Part shown: piece by piece, positions 1-8,130 of the stretch | Layout: each line of letters opens with the position of its first letter | How positions within the stretch are numbered: the first letter of the stretch is position 1 | DNA from: SYFY01 sp031385325 | GTDB lineage: Bacteria > Pseudomonadota > Gammaproteobacteria > Pseudomonadales > Azotimanducaceae | Direction: 5' to 3' | DNA: 64,000 nucleotides | Assembly (NCBI GenBank): GCA_031385325.1 | Contig: JANNBJ010000147.1 | Span: 34,450 to 98,449 of the forward strand | Notes under the pieces: generated by a model | The model's input: only the letters and a program-made list of their open reading frames with translations | Told to the model about the DNA's origin: nothing | Database searches by the model: none | Position numbers and translations under genes: made by a program

Positions 1-352
1 GCAGTGTCAGCAGCAGAGCCAATCCAAGCAGCATCCAGCACGCGAGGAACTTGCCAAGCACAAACTCCCACGTCGTTGCTGGCAACGTCGCAATGAACTC
101 GAGCGTTCCTGACCGCCGCTCTTCGCTCCACATCCGCATGGTGATGGCGGCCGACAGGAAGATCATCAGCACCGGCATCCATTCGAACATGGGTCGAACA
201 TCGGCGATGTTGCGTGCGAAAAACGCTTCCATCCAGAAGAACACGAACAGCGTTACCGCCAGGAAGGCACCCAGAAAGAGATAGCCGATTGGCGCACCAA
301 AAAAGAGGCTGAGCTCCTTGCGCTCGATTTCACGAATGATTGACAGCCTCAT
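1..352 (-). CDS. ABC-2 type transporter permease, N-terminal part (cut by window edge)
   Basis: Membrane subunit that should partner the ATPase encoded just upstream. Reading the reverse strand from the ATG at 352-350 gives an open frame to the window edge, beginning MRLSIIREIERKELSLFFG. A hydrophobic stretch follows at about residues 22-42, then a loop, a second membrane segment (MFEWMPVLMIFLSAAITMRMW), the motif SEERRSGTLEFIATLPAT and a third segment. The SEER-x-GTLE motif is typical of ABC-2 permeases of the GldF/NosY kind. The start codon overlaps the ATPase stop as ATGA, so the two are almost certainly co-translated. Only about 117 residues are visible. The substrate is unknown; in relatives a Gld/DUF4350 component often follows, which would lie outside the window. 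Confidence 0.85.
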   Translation of the reverse strand, partial: MRLSIIREIERKELSLFFGAPIGYLFLGAFLAVTLFVFFWMEAFFARNIADVRPMFEWMPVLMIFLSAAITMRMWSEERRSGTLEFIATLPATTWEFVLGKFLACWMLLGLALLLTL

Positions 353-1248
353 GCTTCGACCTCCTCATTCACGCGGCGGAAGATCGTTTCCAGATCCTGC
401 TGCAACGGCGTGATTTCCTGAATCGAGGCGCCACTACCCACCAATGCCTGGGCCACCTGGGCTGCGCCCGCATCGACCGCGCCCGAAACTTCCAGTAACC
501 AGGCCCCATCATCAACCGAAAGATTCGCAATCATTGGCAGCGCGCGCAGAACACTTTCGACATCGCCACCACTGGCTCGTACTCGCAGCGTGCTGGTGTG
601 GACCAGGTCCGCAAGCCGCTCATCGACCACCAGCTTGCCCTGGCGCAGGATCAGCGCACGATCACAAATCGCCTTGACCTCCTGCATGATGTGCGTAGAT
701 AAAATCACCGTGGCATGTTCGGCCAGCTGACGAATCAGCGAACGCATGTGCTGGGTCTGTGAGGGATCAAGGCCGTTGGTGGGCTCATCGAGAATAAGAA
801 ATTTGGGACGGTGCAGAATCGCCTGAGCGACACCGACCCGCTGTTTGTAACCACGAGAAAGAGTGGCGATGGGTTCGAGCAACTTTGGTTCAAGTTCCGT
901 AGCACGAATTGCGGCGGGTACCACTTTGGCAGGATCGAGTCCACGCAGTCGGGCCGCGTATGCCAGATAGTCGGCAACCGTCAGCTCGGGATAGATCGGC
1001 AGACTTTCCGGCAGGTAGCCGATGTGGGCCTGCGTCGCCTCGGGATGGTTCGCAACATCAAGGCCATCGATTCTCACAAAGCCTGCTGAAGGCTCCAGGT
1101 ACGCGGTCAGCATTTTCATGATGGTGGTCTTGCCGGCGCCGTTGTGGCCAAGCAGGCCAACCACTTCACCAGGTTTGATCGAGAAGGAAACATCATCAAC
1201 GGCGATGAAGTCTCCATATCGTCGGGACAGATTGACTGCCTCCAGCAT
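349..1248 (-). CDS. ABC transporter ATP-binding protein (ABC-2 exporter type)
   Basis: Cytoplasmic ATPase that powers an ABC-2 export complex. The protein (299 aa from the chosen start) has Walker A GHNGAGKTT, a signature loop LSRGYKQRV and Walker B FLILDEPTNGLDP followed by the H-loop region ILSTHIM. A C-terminal domain of about 80 residues, common in GldA/NatA-like ATPases, follows. I start at the ATG at 1248 (MLEAVNLSRRYG) because it has an AGAGGAGC ribosome site a few bases upstream and begins at the first beta strand of the fold; the frame is open 17 codons further upstream, but that part does not look like the family. It overlaps the downstream permease by 4 bp. Exported substrate not predictable. 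Confidence 0.93.
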   Translation of the reverse strand: MLEAVNLSRRYGDFIAVDDVSFSIKPGEVVGLLGHNGAGKTTIMKMLTAYLEPSAGFVRIDGLDVANHPEATQAHIGYLPESLPIYPELTVADYLAYAARLRGLDPAKVVPAAIRATELEPKLLEPIATLSRGYKQRVGVAQAILHRPKFLILDEPTNGLDPSQTQHMRSLIRQLAEHATVILSTHIMQEVKAICDRALILRQGKLVVDERLADLVHTSTLRVRASGGDVESVLRALPMIANLSVDDGAWLLEVSGAVDAGAAQVAQALVGSGASIQEITPLQQDLETIFRRVNEEVEA

Positions 1249-1342
1249 GCGTTGCTCCTCTGTCGTATTCGGAGGTGGCACGGTATGCGCTCTGCTCAAA
1301 AATTCAAGGGGTACCGGATTCAGCTGGTGTTAACATTTCTGC

Positions 1343-1939
1343 ATGAGTGAATCACTGTCAATCAACGGGCCAGCAGGCACAATCGAAGCGATGCTGGATC
1401 GCGTGGTAGCTGAGAGCGAGGGTATTGCGATCCTCTGCCACCCCCATCCTCTGTATGGCGGCAGCATGCATGACAGCGTATTGGACGCAGCCGCATCCGC
1501 GCTCCTGAACAAAGGGGTCAGCGTGCTGCGTTTCAACTTTCGTGGGGTCGGGCAGAGTGAGGGCACGCATGCAAAGGGTGAGGGAGAGGCCGATGACCTG
1601 GTGGCCGTCGTCAAGTGGGCCCTGGAATTCTGTCCGTCAGAATCACTCATTCTCGCCGGCTATTCCTTCGGCGCAACCGTCGCATGGCGCGCAGCCCACA
1701 CCTTGCCAAACCTTGAGCGCCTGATACTCATCGCCCCACCGGTTGGCATGATGCCCTTTACCGCACCAGCACCAACTTGTCCGGTCCACGTGGTGTATGG
1801 CGATGCTGATGAGTACATCGATCCTGCCGCGCTGGCCGCCTGGATGGGTGTGACCCGACACCAGGTGGTGGGTGCGAATCACTTTTTCATGGGTGAATGG
1901 CAGGGTCTGACTACAGCCCTCGATGCCGCGCTTGTATAA
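1343..1939 (+). CDS. Small alpha/beta hydrolase (COG2945-like)
   Basis: Predicted cytoplasmic serine hydrolase of 198 residues, the usual size for the short COG2945 group. Visible are the oxyanion segment CHPHPLYGGSMHD near residue 33, the strand/loop RFNFRGVGQSEG, the nucleophile elbow GYSFGA (Ser about residue 109), an acid candidate in VYGDADEY and the catalytic His in GANHFF. The natural substrate cannot be read from sequence; family members cleave small esters or thioesters. It is divergent from the ABC operon (95 bp gap) and convergent with the NnrU-like gene, whose stop is 6 bp away. No clear ribosome-binding site precedes the ATG. Confidence 0.85.
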   Translation: MSESLSINGPAGTIEAMLDRVVAESEGIAILCHPHPLYGGSMHDSVLDAAASALLNKGVSVLRFNFRGVGQSEGTHAKGEGEADDLVAVVKWALEFCPSESLILAGYSFGATVAWRAAHTLPNLERLILIAPPVGMMPFTAPAPTCPVHVVYGDADEYIDPAALAAWMGVTRHQVVGANHFFMGEWQGLTTALDAALV

Positions 1940-1945
1940 CCCGGA

Positions 1946-2623
1946 TCAGACCACGGGTACGCCGGTTATCCACTCATGTGCAAACCAGAATGCGGCATAA
2001 CCCACCAGACCAATCAGTGCTGGCAGACCGAGTTCTGATGGCACGAACTTGTTACGCCCGGCCAGGATCGCAACAAAGGGAATATTCGACGTGACCGCCG
2101 CAAACGGCAGCCATTGATCGCCCAGTTTTTTGGCTTTCTTGGCATCCAGCAACAACGTACCAATACCACCTAACAGCAGGAATGTGCCGAAAAACGCCAG
2201 TGACACGTAGTCACCGTTAACGGCGATGTGGCTCAGCGACCACAGAATGACGGACCACAGGAAAGGATGCCGCGTGATCCTGACCAATCCGCGCGTATCC
2301 ACGCCTTGCGCCAGCAGCTTCTCCTGACCAACCTGAGTTGGATTGGGCACCAGAAATCCACCCAGCAAAAAAACTGTCGCAATCGGCATGACCACTTTCG
2401 GAATCCAGTACAAATCCGGGTTGGGGAACCAGGCATATTCATACCGCGGGACATCCGCATACTGGTAGATGAGAAACCCGAACGTCGCGAGGGAGACCAG
2501 CGAATAGAGGCCGAGAAAGCCCTGCTCGCCAATGGCTGAGACGACGGTCGGGCGAATGGAGGTGCTAGATAGTCCGAAGTGTGTAACGAGCAATAGCAGC
2601 CCCGCGACCAGAACTTCCAACAT
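1946..2623 (-). CDS. NnrU-family membrane protein
   Basis: Integral membrane protein of about 225 residues. It starts MLEVLVAGLLLLVTHFG and has about six hydrophobic segments. The diagnostic part is ITRHPFLWSVILWSLSHIAVNGD around residues 115-140, shared by NnrU proteins and by isoprenylcysteine methyltransferase-like membrane enzymes. NnrU was named for its link with nitric-oxide/nitrite reductase regulation, but many members occur, as here, without denitrification genes, so the role is open. The ATG at 2623 is preferred (GGGA seven bases upstream); a TTG five codons earlier is possible. Confidence 0.85.
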   Translation of the reverse strand: MLEVLVAGLLLLVTHFGLSSTSIRPTVVSAIGEQGFLGLYSLVSLATFGFLIYQYADVPRYEYAWFPNPDLYWIPKVVMPIATVFLLGGFLVPNPTQVGQEKLLAQGVDTRGLVRITRHPFLWSVILWSLSHIAVNGDYVSLAFFGTFLLLGGIGTLLLDAKKAKKLGDQWLPFAAVTSNIPFVAILAGRNKFVPSELGLPALIGLVGYAAFWFAHEWITGVPVV

Positions 2624-2752
2624 GTTTTTTCCCAACAACGTTTTGATCGATCTTACGCCGAGATTCGTTCAAGGCGAACGAATTGCGATGAACGCGGGAT
2701 GCACAGCGAGATCGCACCAACTTTAGATTCTGCGATACTGACTGCATCAACG

Positions 2753-3277
2753 ATGACTGGAGTCGTCAACTTGCATAAGACCATTCATTGCCTGTCGATT
2801 GCCACAATTTCCATGCTGGCTACACCTGCCGTAATGGCTCTGGACGCAGCCTGCTCACCCCTGATCGAGGCCAGCGAGGCCAAGGTCGCACAGCCCGCGT
2901 GGCATGCCGTCTCCCGGATCGATGACTTCAGAAGTGAAGTGATCAAGGCAGACGGCAAGTTCTACATGTTTCTCAACGACGAATGGATCGTCGCACCCAT
3001 GAACATGGACGACCTTGAGCGGGAGACCGTTGCCAGCATGCAAAGTGGCAAAATCAAGGTCACGGGATGTCAGTCTGCAGGAACCGAGATGGTCGATGGC
3101 ATCGAAACCAGCGTTCTGGTTTATACCGTCGAGCTGCCTGGCAGCGGAATACCCGCCGCACAAACGCGCATCAATCTCGGTATGGCTGACAAACTGCCCT
3201 ACAAACAAGGCAGCGCTGCAGGTGAAACAAAACAGAGCACGACCTATCGGTATACCGGCGTGAAACCACCGCTGTAG
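2753..3277 (+). CDS. Secreted hypothetical protein
   Basis: Unrecognised protein of 174 residues if translation starts at the ATG at 2753. That start gives a short basic-to-hydrophobic leader (HKTIHCLSIATISMLATPAVMA) with a likely cleavage after AVMA, so the mature part should be periplasmic. The rest is soluble and beta-rich, with two cysteines (one just after the cleavage point, one in TGCQSAG) that could form a disulfide. No domain was recognised. Relatives with a similar layout are annotated only as hypothetical. It stands alone, convergent with pntB. An upstream in-frame ATG at 2699 would add 18 residues before the leader and is less likely. Confidence 0.6.
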   Translation: MTGVVNLHKTIHCLSIATISMLATPAVMALDAACSPLIEASEAKVAQPAWHAVSRIDDFRSEVIKADGKFYMFLNDEWIVAPMNMDDLERETVASMQSGKIKVTGCQSAGTEMVDGIETSVLVYTVELPGSGIPAAQTRINLGMADKLPYKQGSAAGETKQSTTYRYTGVKPPL

Positions 3278-3321
3278 GTCAGCGTGAAACGGTGATCGAG
3301 TCGCTGAGCTGATCGGCAAGC

Positions 3322-3339
3322 GGCCGGAAAAATCCGGCC
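3322..3339. terminator. Hairpin between convergent genes (possible terminator)
   Basis: GGCCGGA, an AAAA loop, then TCCGGCC form a perfect 7-bp stem, extendable by flanking GGCA/TGCC. It lies between the secreted hypothetical gene and the convergent pntB end. There is no clean T-run on either side, so an intrinsic terminator is plausible but not certain. Confidence 0.45.
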
Positions 3340-3363
3340 ACTGCCAAGAGTGGAGGTGAAGAG

Positions 3364-4725
3364 CTAGCCCTTGAACTGCGCGACGAGCCCGGCGATCGAT
3401 TGTTTGGCATCACCAAACAACATGCGGGTGTTCTCACCAAAGAACAGCGGGTTGTCGACACCGGAAAAACCGGAAGCCATCGAGCGCTTCAGTACAAACA
3501 CCGTCCGCGCATGATCCACGTTGATGATCGGCATCCCGTAAATCGGGCTGTTTTCATCATTGCGGGCCGCTGGATTGACGACGTCGTTGGCACCAATGAC
3601 CACCGCCACATCGACGTTGTTCATGCGTGGGTTGATGTCATCCATCTCCACCAGCTGATCGTACGGTACGTTGGCTTCAGCCAGCAGGACGTTCATGTGT
3701 CCTGGCATTCGGCCGGCAACCGGGTGGATGGCGTAGGTAACTTCGGCACCATTTTTCTCCAGCAATTCGCCTAGTTCACGAACCACGTGCTGGGCCTGAG
3801 CAACGGCCATCCCGTAGCCGGGAACGAAAGTGACCGAAGACGCGGATTCCAGAATCAGATAGGCATCTTCTGCATTGATCGGCCTTACTTCACCCTCGAC
3901 CTTAGTCGCAGTCTTCACGGCTCCGAAGCCCGAGAACAAAACGTTCGCCAGTGAACGGTTCATGGCCTTGCACATGATTTGCGTCAGGATGATCCCCGAC
4001 GCGCCGACCAGTGCGCCGGCAACGATCAGGATGTTGTTGTTGATCGCAAAACCAGCAGCACAAGCGGCCAGACCGGAATAACTGTTGAGCAACGAGATCA
4101 CGACTGGCATGTCTGCCCCACCAATGGGGATGACTGCCATCACTCCGAACAGCAGGCTGAGCGCGATCAGTATGAACAACCACGGAGAGGTCACCGAAGG
4201 CTCGATGCACAGGAAGACGCTCGAAACGATGATGCCCACCAGAATCAGCGCATTCACGAGGCGCTGCGCGTTGAACACAATCGCCTTGCCACTCATCACC
4301 TCAGCGAGTTTCGCGTAGGCAATGTAGGACCCGGAGAACGTCACGCCACCGATGAGAATCGAAAGCGCAATCGTGATCAGGATGAAGGTCGTATTTCCAG
4401 GCTCGTAGAGCGCAGCCCAACCGACCAACATACTGGACAGACCGCCGGAGCCATTGAAGAGGGCCACCATTTCCGGCATCGCCGTCATCTGGACCTTTTT
4501 CGCCGTGTACCAGCCGATGGCGCTACCAATGATGGAACCAGCAATGATCCATTCGAAGGAGAGGACGTTCTTGTAGAGCAGAGTCACCACGATAGCGATG
4601 AACATCGCCCAGGCTGACAGGATGTTGCCCCGCACCGCGGTAGCGGGCGAGCTGAGCATCTTCAGACCGATGATGAAGAGGATAGCGGCCAGGATGTAGC
4701 CGACGTTGACAAGTTCGAGGCTCAT
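3364..4725 (-). CDS. pntB: NAD(P) transhydrogenase subunit beta
   Basis: Beta subunit of the proton-translocating transhydrogenase in the inner membrane, which transfers hydride from NADH to NADP+ using the proton gradient. The 453-residue protein has eight or nine transmembrane helices in residues 1-260. The soluble NADP-binding domain III follows, recognisable by VTFVPGYGMAVAQAQH, the loop YAIHPVAGRMPGHMNVLLAEANVPYD and VVIGANDVVNPAA near residues 380-395. Length is normal for the family. The start ATG overlaps the pntAB stop (ATGA) and is preceded by a strong AAAGGAGG site. Last gene of the pntAA-pntAB-pntB operon. Confidence 0.97.
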   Translation of the reverse strand: MSLELVNVGYILAAILFIIGLKMLSSPATAVRGNILSAWAMFIAIVVTLLYKNVLSFEWIIAGSIIGSAIGWYTAKKVQMTAMPEMVALFNGSGGLSSMLVGWAALYEPGNTTFILITIALSILIGGVTFSGSYIAYAKLAEVMSGKAIVFNAQRLVNALILVGIIVSSVFLCIEPSVTSPWLFILIALSLLFGVMAVIPIGGADMPVVISLLNSYSGLAACAAGFAINNNILIVAGALVGASGIILTQIMCKAMNRSLANVLFSGFGAVKTATKVEGEVRPINAEDAYLILESASSVTFVPGYGMAVAQAQHVVRELGELLEKNGAEVTYAIHPVAGRMPGHMNVLLAEANVPYDQLVEMDDINPRMNNVDVAVVIGANDVVNPAARNDENSPIYGMPIINVDHARTVFVLKRSMASGFSGVDNPLFFGENTRMLFGDAKQSIAGLVAQFKG

Positions 4726-5027
4726 GCCTTGCCTCCTTTCGCATTCGGATCAACTTTTTTCTTGAACATGCTCAGCATCCGGTCGGTGACCACATAACCA
4801 CCAACGACGTTGATCATCGCAAAGATCACGGCCAGCCCACCAAGCAAGCTGGAAACGAACGCGGTATCGCTACCGGCAGAGAGGAGCGCACCAACGATGG
4901 TAATGCCAGAAACTGCGTTCGATGCAGACATCAGTGGTGTGTGCAGGGTCGCCGGCACCTTCGAAATCAGCTCGAAGCCGAGGAAGATGGACAGCATGAG
5001 AACAAAGGCCAGAAATACACCTTCCAT
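4722..5027 (-). CDS. pntAB: NAD(P) transhydrogenase subunit alpha part 2
   Basis: Small membrane part of the transhydrogenase alpha subunit (101 aa). It carries three hydrophobic helices, including VFLAFVLMLSIFLGFELISKVPATLHTPLMSASNAVSG, which matches the conserved TPLMSxTNAISG region of PntA domain II. In enteric bacteria this domain is fused to PntA; here it is separate, as in Rhodospirillum-type systems. It starts 3 bp after the pntAA stop and overlaps pntB by 4 bp. Confidence 0.95.
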   Translation of the reverse strand: MEGVFLAFVLMLSIFLGFELISKVPATLHTPLMSASNAVSGITIVGALLSAGSDTAFVSSLLGGLAVIFAMINVVGGYVVTDRMLSMFKKKVDPNAKGGKA

Positions 5028-5030
5028 GAC

Positions 5031-6164
5031 TTACCTCGCGTAGTGATTCGCAATGGTCTGATTGACGATCTGGCCATCACGGGTGATCACACACCCCTTG
5101 ATGATTTCGTCAGTCGGATCCAGATCAAGTGATTTTTTCTCGCCATCCCAGAACTCATCAAGCAGGTTGAAAAGATTGGCGGAGTACATGTCGCTGGCGT
5201 TACGTGCAACCTCGGATGGCAGGTTGCTGATACCCAGCACCTTGACGCCATTGATGTCGACGATCTGCCCGGCCACCGAGCCTTCAACGTTGCCACCGGA
5301 TTCAACCGCCATGTCGACGACGATGCTGCCGGGCTGCATGCCCTCAACCATGTCGCGGCTGACGATGCGCGGCGCCGGACGGCCAAACACCTGGGCAGTG
5401 GTGATCACGATGTCAGACTGGGCGATGACCTTTTTCTGGCCTTCGCGCTGCTTGTCGAGCTGCTCCTTGGTCAGTTCCTTGGCGTAACCCTGTTCGGTCT
5501 GGCCGATCTCACCGAGATCGATTTCGACGAACTTGGCACCCAGCGATCGAACCTGCTCGGCGACGACTGGGCGGGTATCAAACGCTTCCACCCGAGCACC
5601 GAGGCGCTTTGCAGTGGCAATGGCCTGCAACCCCGCAACACCCGCGCCAATAACAAAAACACGGGCCGGCGCGATCGTGCCGGACGGCGTCATCATCATC
5701 GGGAAAATCTTCGGACAGTGATAAGCCGCCTGAATCACCATCACGTAACCGACCAGGTTTGCCTGCGATGACAAGGCGTCCATCTTTTGAGCCCGCGTAG
5801 TCCGCGGAATCATCTCCATGGAAATTGATGTGACACCTTGTTTTGCCATCGCTTCAACCAGCCCGCGCTCGTTGAAGGGATCAAGGAAGCTCACGTGCAC
5901 CGTGCCTTTTTTCAGCGCGGCAATGTCGTCGGTGCTTGGCTTGCGCACGCGCATGACGATATCGCTGGTGCCTAAGATCGTTGCACGATCCTGCACCACG
6001 GCTCCAGCTTCTACATAGGCCGCATCGGCATAACCGGATGCGACACCAAGACCGGCTTCGATCGCGATGTCGATGCCTTTACCCTTGAGCTTCTTTGCGT
6101 TCTGCGGCGTTAACGCAGTGCGCAATTCACCCGGCAGGGTCTCTTTGAGTACCCCTATCTGCAT
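5031..6164 (-). CDS. pntAA: NAD(P) transhydrogenase subunit alpha part 1
   Basis: Soluble NAD(H)-binding domain I of the transhydrogenase (377 aa). It begins MQIGVLKETLPGELRTALTP, the standard start for the AlaDH/PNT fold. The nucleotide site is FVIGAGVAGLQAIATAKRLGARVEAFDTR near residues 170-200, and the conserved loop VEIDLGEIGQTEQGYAKELT follows. I choose the ATG at 6164 because a GGGGGT site precedes it; the frame is open five codons further upstream. Domain II is encoded separately by pntAB, so the operon is the three-gene type. The intergenic side toward dctP holds a perfect palindrome at 6209-6229 that could be an operator. Confidence 0.96.
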   Translation of the reverse strand: MQIGVLKETLPGELRTALTPQNAKKLKGKGIDIAIEAGLGVASGYADAAYVEAGAVVQDRATILGTSDIVMRVRKPSTDDIAALKKGTVHVSFLDPFNERGLVEAMAKQGVTSISMEMIPRTTRAQKMDALSSQANLVGYVMVIQAAYHCPKIFPMMMTPSGTIAPARVFVIGAGVAGLQAIATAKRLGARVEAFDTRPVVAEQVRSLGAKFVEIDLGEIGQTEQGYAKELTKEQLDKQREGQKKVIAQSDIVITTAQVFGRPAPRIVSRDMVEGMQPGSIVVDMAVESGGNVEGSVAGQIVDINGVKVLGISNLPSEVARNASDMYSANLFNLLDEFWDGEKKSLDLDPTDEIIKGCVITRDGQIVNQTIANHYAR

Positions 6165-6208
6165 GCTACCCCCAGACAATTGATCGGTCGTTCATTCGTC
6201 GCCACCGG

Positions 6209-6229
6209 ACAAGGCATCAAATGCCTTGT
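6209..6229. promoter_or_regulatory. Perfect 9-bp inverted repeat in the pnt/TRAP divergent region
   Basis: ACAAGGCAT-CAA-ATGCCTTGT is a perfect palindrome with a three-base centre, 45 bp upstream of pntAA and about 245 bp upstream of dctP. Symmetry and spacing resemble an operator for a dimeric regulator; no T-run follows, so a terminator is less likely. The regulator is unknown. Confidence 0.45.
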
Positions 6230-6414
6230 ACCTCACTGCGCTCCCGCGCGAGGACTATCCCATGGCTGCTTTCTTGTCGTCCTTCTCAATGCGCCCGTTG
6301 GCCGGGCGAGAAAGGCGCCAGAGTGTAGTGGAGCCGAGAGTGTACGCAAAGCCCGGGAATGCGTTGTAAGTGAAATGCAGCGAGTCGGGCATAATCAACT
6401 TGCAGGTACCGGGT

Positions 6415-6472
6415 GGATGGGGATCGAGATGGGGATCGAGATGGAGAGAGAGGTCGAGATGGAGAGAGGGGA
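6415..6472. repeat. Purine-rich short tandem repeat just before dctP
   Basis: Two exact copies of the 12-mer GGGATCGAGATG, then degenerate GAGAGAG/GTCGAGATG units, run into the dctP ribosome site. The frame stays open through them, so naive gene calling adds an improbable Asp/Gly/Arg-rich leader to DctP. Being purine-only on the coding strand and ending in GGAG...GTG, the repeat may affect ribosome loading. Confidence 0.7.
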
Positions 6473-7603
6473 GTGGAATTGGCAACACGGGGCTTAAGCA
6501 ATCGGGCAGCACTGACCGCTGTAGTCGTTGCGTTTTCCGTAGGTATGGTGGGCAGCCTCGCTATCCGGCCACACACCATTACCGGAGAACAAGCGAGGGG
6601 CCAGGAAGCTGCGGCCGGAGTCGAAGCCCGGATCTCCTGGCGAGTGCCTGTAGTTTTTCAGACCAACCTGCCCGTGCTGGGTGACAATCCGGTCTACGTT
6701 GCCCATCAGATCGAGGCCGCCAGCGGTGGCGCCATCAAGATCCGCCTGTACGAACCTGGCGAAATCGTCCCCGCATTCAGCATCACCGATGCGGTCCGCG
6801 ACAACAAAGTTGAAGCTGGTTATACCTGGCTTGGTTATGACCAGGGCAAGATTCCAGCATCGGCGCTACTCGGTGCGGTGCCCTTCGGCATGGAACCCTG
6901 GGAGTACAGCGCGTGGTGGTATGAAGCCGGAGGTCGCGAACTTGCCGAAGCACTTTATGCCGGTCATAACACGCACCTCATCTACTGTGGCATGACAGGA
7001 CCCGAGACCGCCGGCTGGTTCCGTCACAAGATCGAAACCCTTGAGGACCTGCGCGGTCTGAAAATCCGCTTCGCCGGGATCGGTGGCAAGGTCATCGAAC
7101 AACTCGGCGCGTCGGTCACCATGTTACCGGGCGGTGAGATCTTCCAGGCTCTGGAAAAAGGCGCGATCGATGCCACGGAATTTGCCTTGCCGATAGTGGA
7201 TCAGACACTGGGCTTCGACCGGGTTGCAAAATTCAACTACTACCCGGGATGGCACCAGCCCTTCACCGCATCGCACCTCGTCATCAACAAGACGCATTGG
7301 GATGCGATCTCCGATGCTGACCGGGCGATCATCGACACTGCATGCACGGCTGGCGTCACGCGCAACCTTGCCAGATCAGAGGGCTTGCAAGGGGCCGTGA
7401 TGGTCGGCTTTCCCGCCAAAGGAGTCCGTGCCGAAACCTTGCCCATGGAAATACTGCGTGAGCTGGAAGCGGTGACCAACAAGGTGCTCGACGCTGAAGC
7501 CAAAGCCGATGCAGATTTCGCGCAGATCCTCGAATCACAGCAGAAATTCCGCAAGGAATACGCCAACTGGAAATCCAAGGCCTATCTGCCGAGGGATTTC
7601 TGA
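6473..7603 (+). CDS. dctP: TRAP transporter substrate-binding protein (DctP family, 2-oxoacid/lactate-like clade)
   Basis: Periplasmic solute receptor of a TRAP transporter, 376 aa from the GTG at 6473. That start is chosen because GGAG lies 8 bases upstream and the protein then begins with a sensible leader (ATRGLSNRAALTAVVVAFSVG). Residues around GLKIRFAGIGGKVIEQLGA contain the arginine that binds the substrate carboxylate in this family. The segment IDATEFALPIVDQTLGFDRVAKFNYYPGWHQP matches the TakP/lactate-binding group, so a small hydroxy- or oxo-acid is a reasonable guess. TGATG links it to dctQ. The mature part is typical; the short tandem repeats just upstream are odd. Confidence 0.92.
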   Translation: MELATRGLSNRAALTAVVVAFSVGMVGSLAIRPHTITGEQARGQEAAAGVEARISWRVPVVFQTNLPVLGDNPVYVAHQIEAASGGAIKIRLYEPGEIVPAFSITDAVRDNKVEAGYTWLGYDQGKIPASALLGAVPFGMEPWEYSAWWYEAGGRELAEALYAGHNTHLIYCGMTGPETAGWFRHKIETLEDLRGLKIRFAGIGGKVIEQLGASVTMLPGGEIFQALEKGAIDATEFALPIVDQTLGFDRVAKFNYYPGWHQPFTASHLVINKTHWDAISDADRAIIDTACTAGVTRNLARSEGLQGAVMVGFPAKGVRAETLPMEILRELEAVTNKVLDAEAKADADFAQILESQQKFRKEYANWKSKAYLPRDF

Positions 7604-8130
7604 TGTATCCGGAAACCCGTCTTTCACGTGTGGTTGATGGTTGGCTGATCCGCATCGGCCAGGCCGTGAGCTGGATCTGGCTGATCCTGCTCGGCGTCAT
7701 CATGCTGAACGTGGTGATGCGTTATCTGTTTTCCGAAGGGCGTATCGAGCTTGAAGAGCTGCAGTGGCATCTTTATTCGATCGGCTTCCTGATCGGCATG
7801 AGCTATGCCTACCAGGCCGACGCTCACGTTCGGGTCGACGTCTTGCACGAGCGTCTCCGGCCTCGGCTCAAGGCCTGGATAGAACTGTACGGCACGCTGT
7901 TGTTGCTGATTCCCTTCATCACGCTGATCGTGATCTACGGTATCCCGTTCGTGACCGCAAGCTTCGCCGTCAATGAGGTGTCTTCTTCACCCGGCGGGTT
8001 ACCCAACCGCTGGCTGATCAAGGCCGCATTGCCATTCGGATTTATGTTGCTGGCGCTAGCCGTGTTGGCGCGCCTGTCACGGGTCTGGTCATTCCTCTTC
8101 CTGCAGGAGGATGTCGATGCCGCCCAATGA
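7603..8130 (+). CDS. dctQ: TRAP transporter small permease
   Basis: Small membrane subunit (175 aa) of the tripartite transporter. Four hydrophobic helices are visible: WLILLGVIMLNVVMRYLF, the helix around HLYSIGFLIGMSYAYQ, LYGTLLLLIPFITLIVIYG and ALPFGFMLLALAVLARL. The motif RIELEELQWHLY...AYQADAHVRVDVL is characteristic of DctQ. Its ATG overlaps the dctP stop (TGATG), and its end overlaps dctM by 14 bp. Confidence 0.95.
   Translation: MYPETRLSRVVDGWLIRIGQAVSWIWLILLGVIMLNVVMRYLFSEGRIELEELQWHLYSIGFLIGMSYAYQADAHVRVDVLHERLRPRLKAWIELYGTLLLLIPFITLIVIYGIPFVTASFAVNEVSSSPGGLPNRWLIKAALPFGFMLLALAVLARLSRVWSFLFLQEDVDAAQ

Noticed and set aside
51..284. Short + strand frame at the window start
   Set aside because: It is antisense to the ABC permease, whose frame and motifs are clear.
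3979..4617. 212-residue + strand frame opposite pntB
   Set aside because: Highly charged low-complexity shadow of the membrane protein; pntB is unambiguous.
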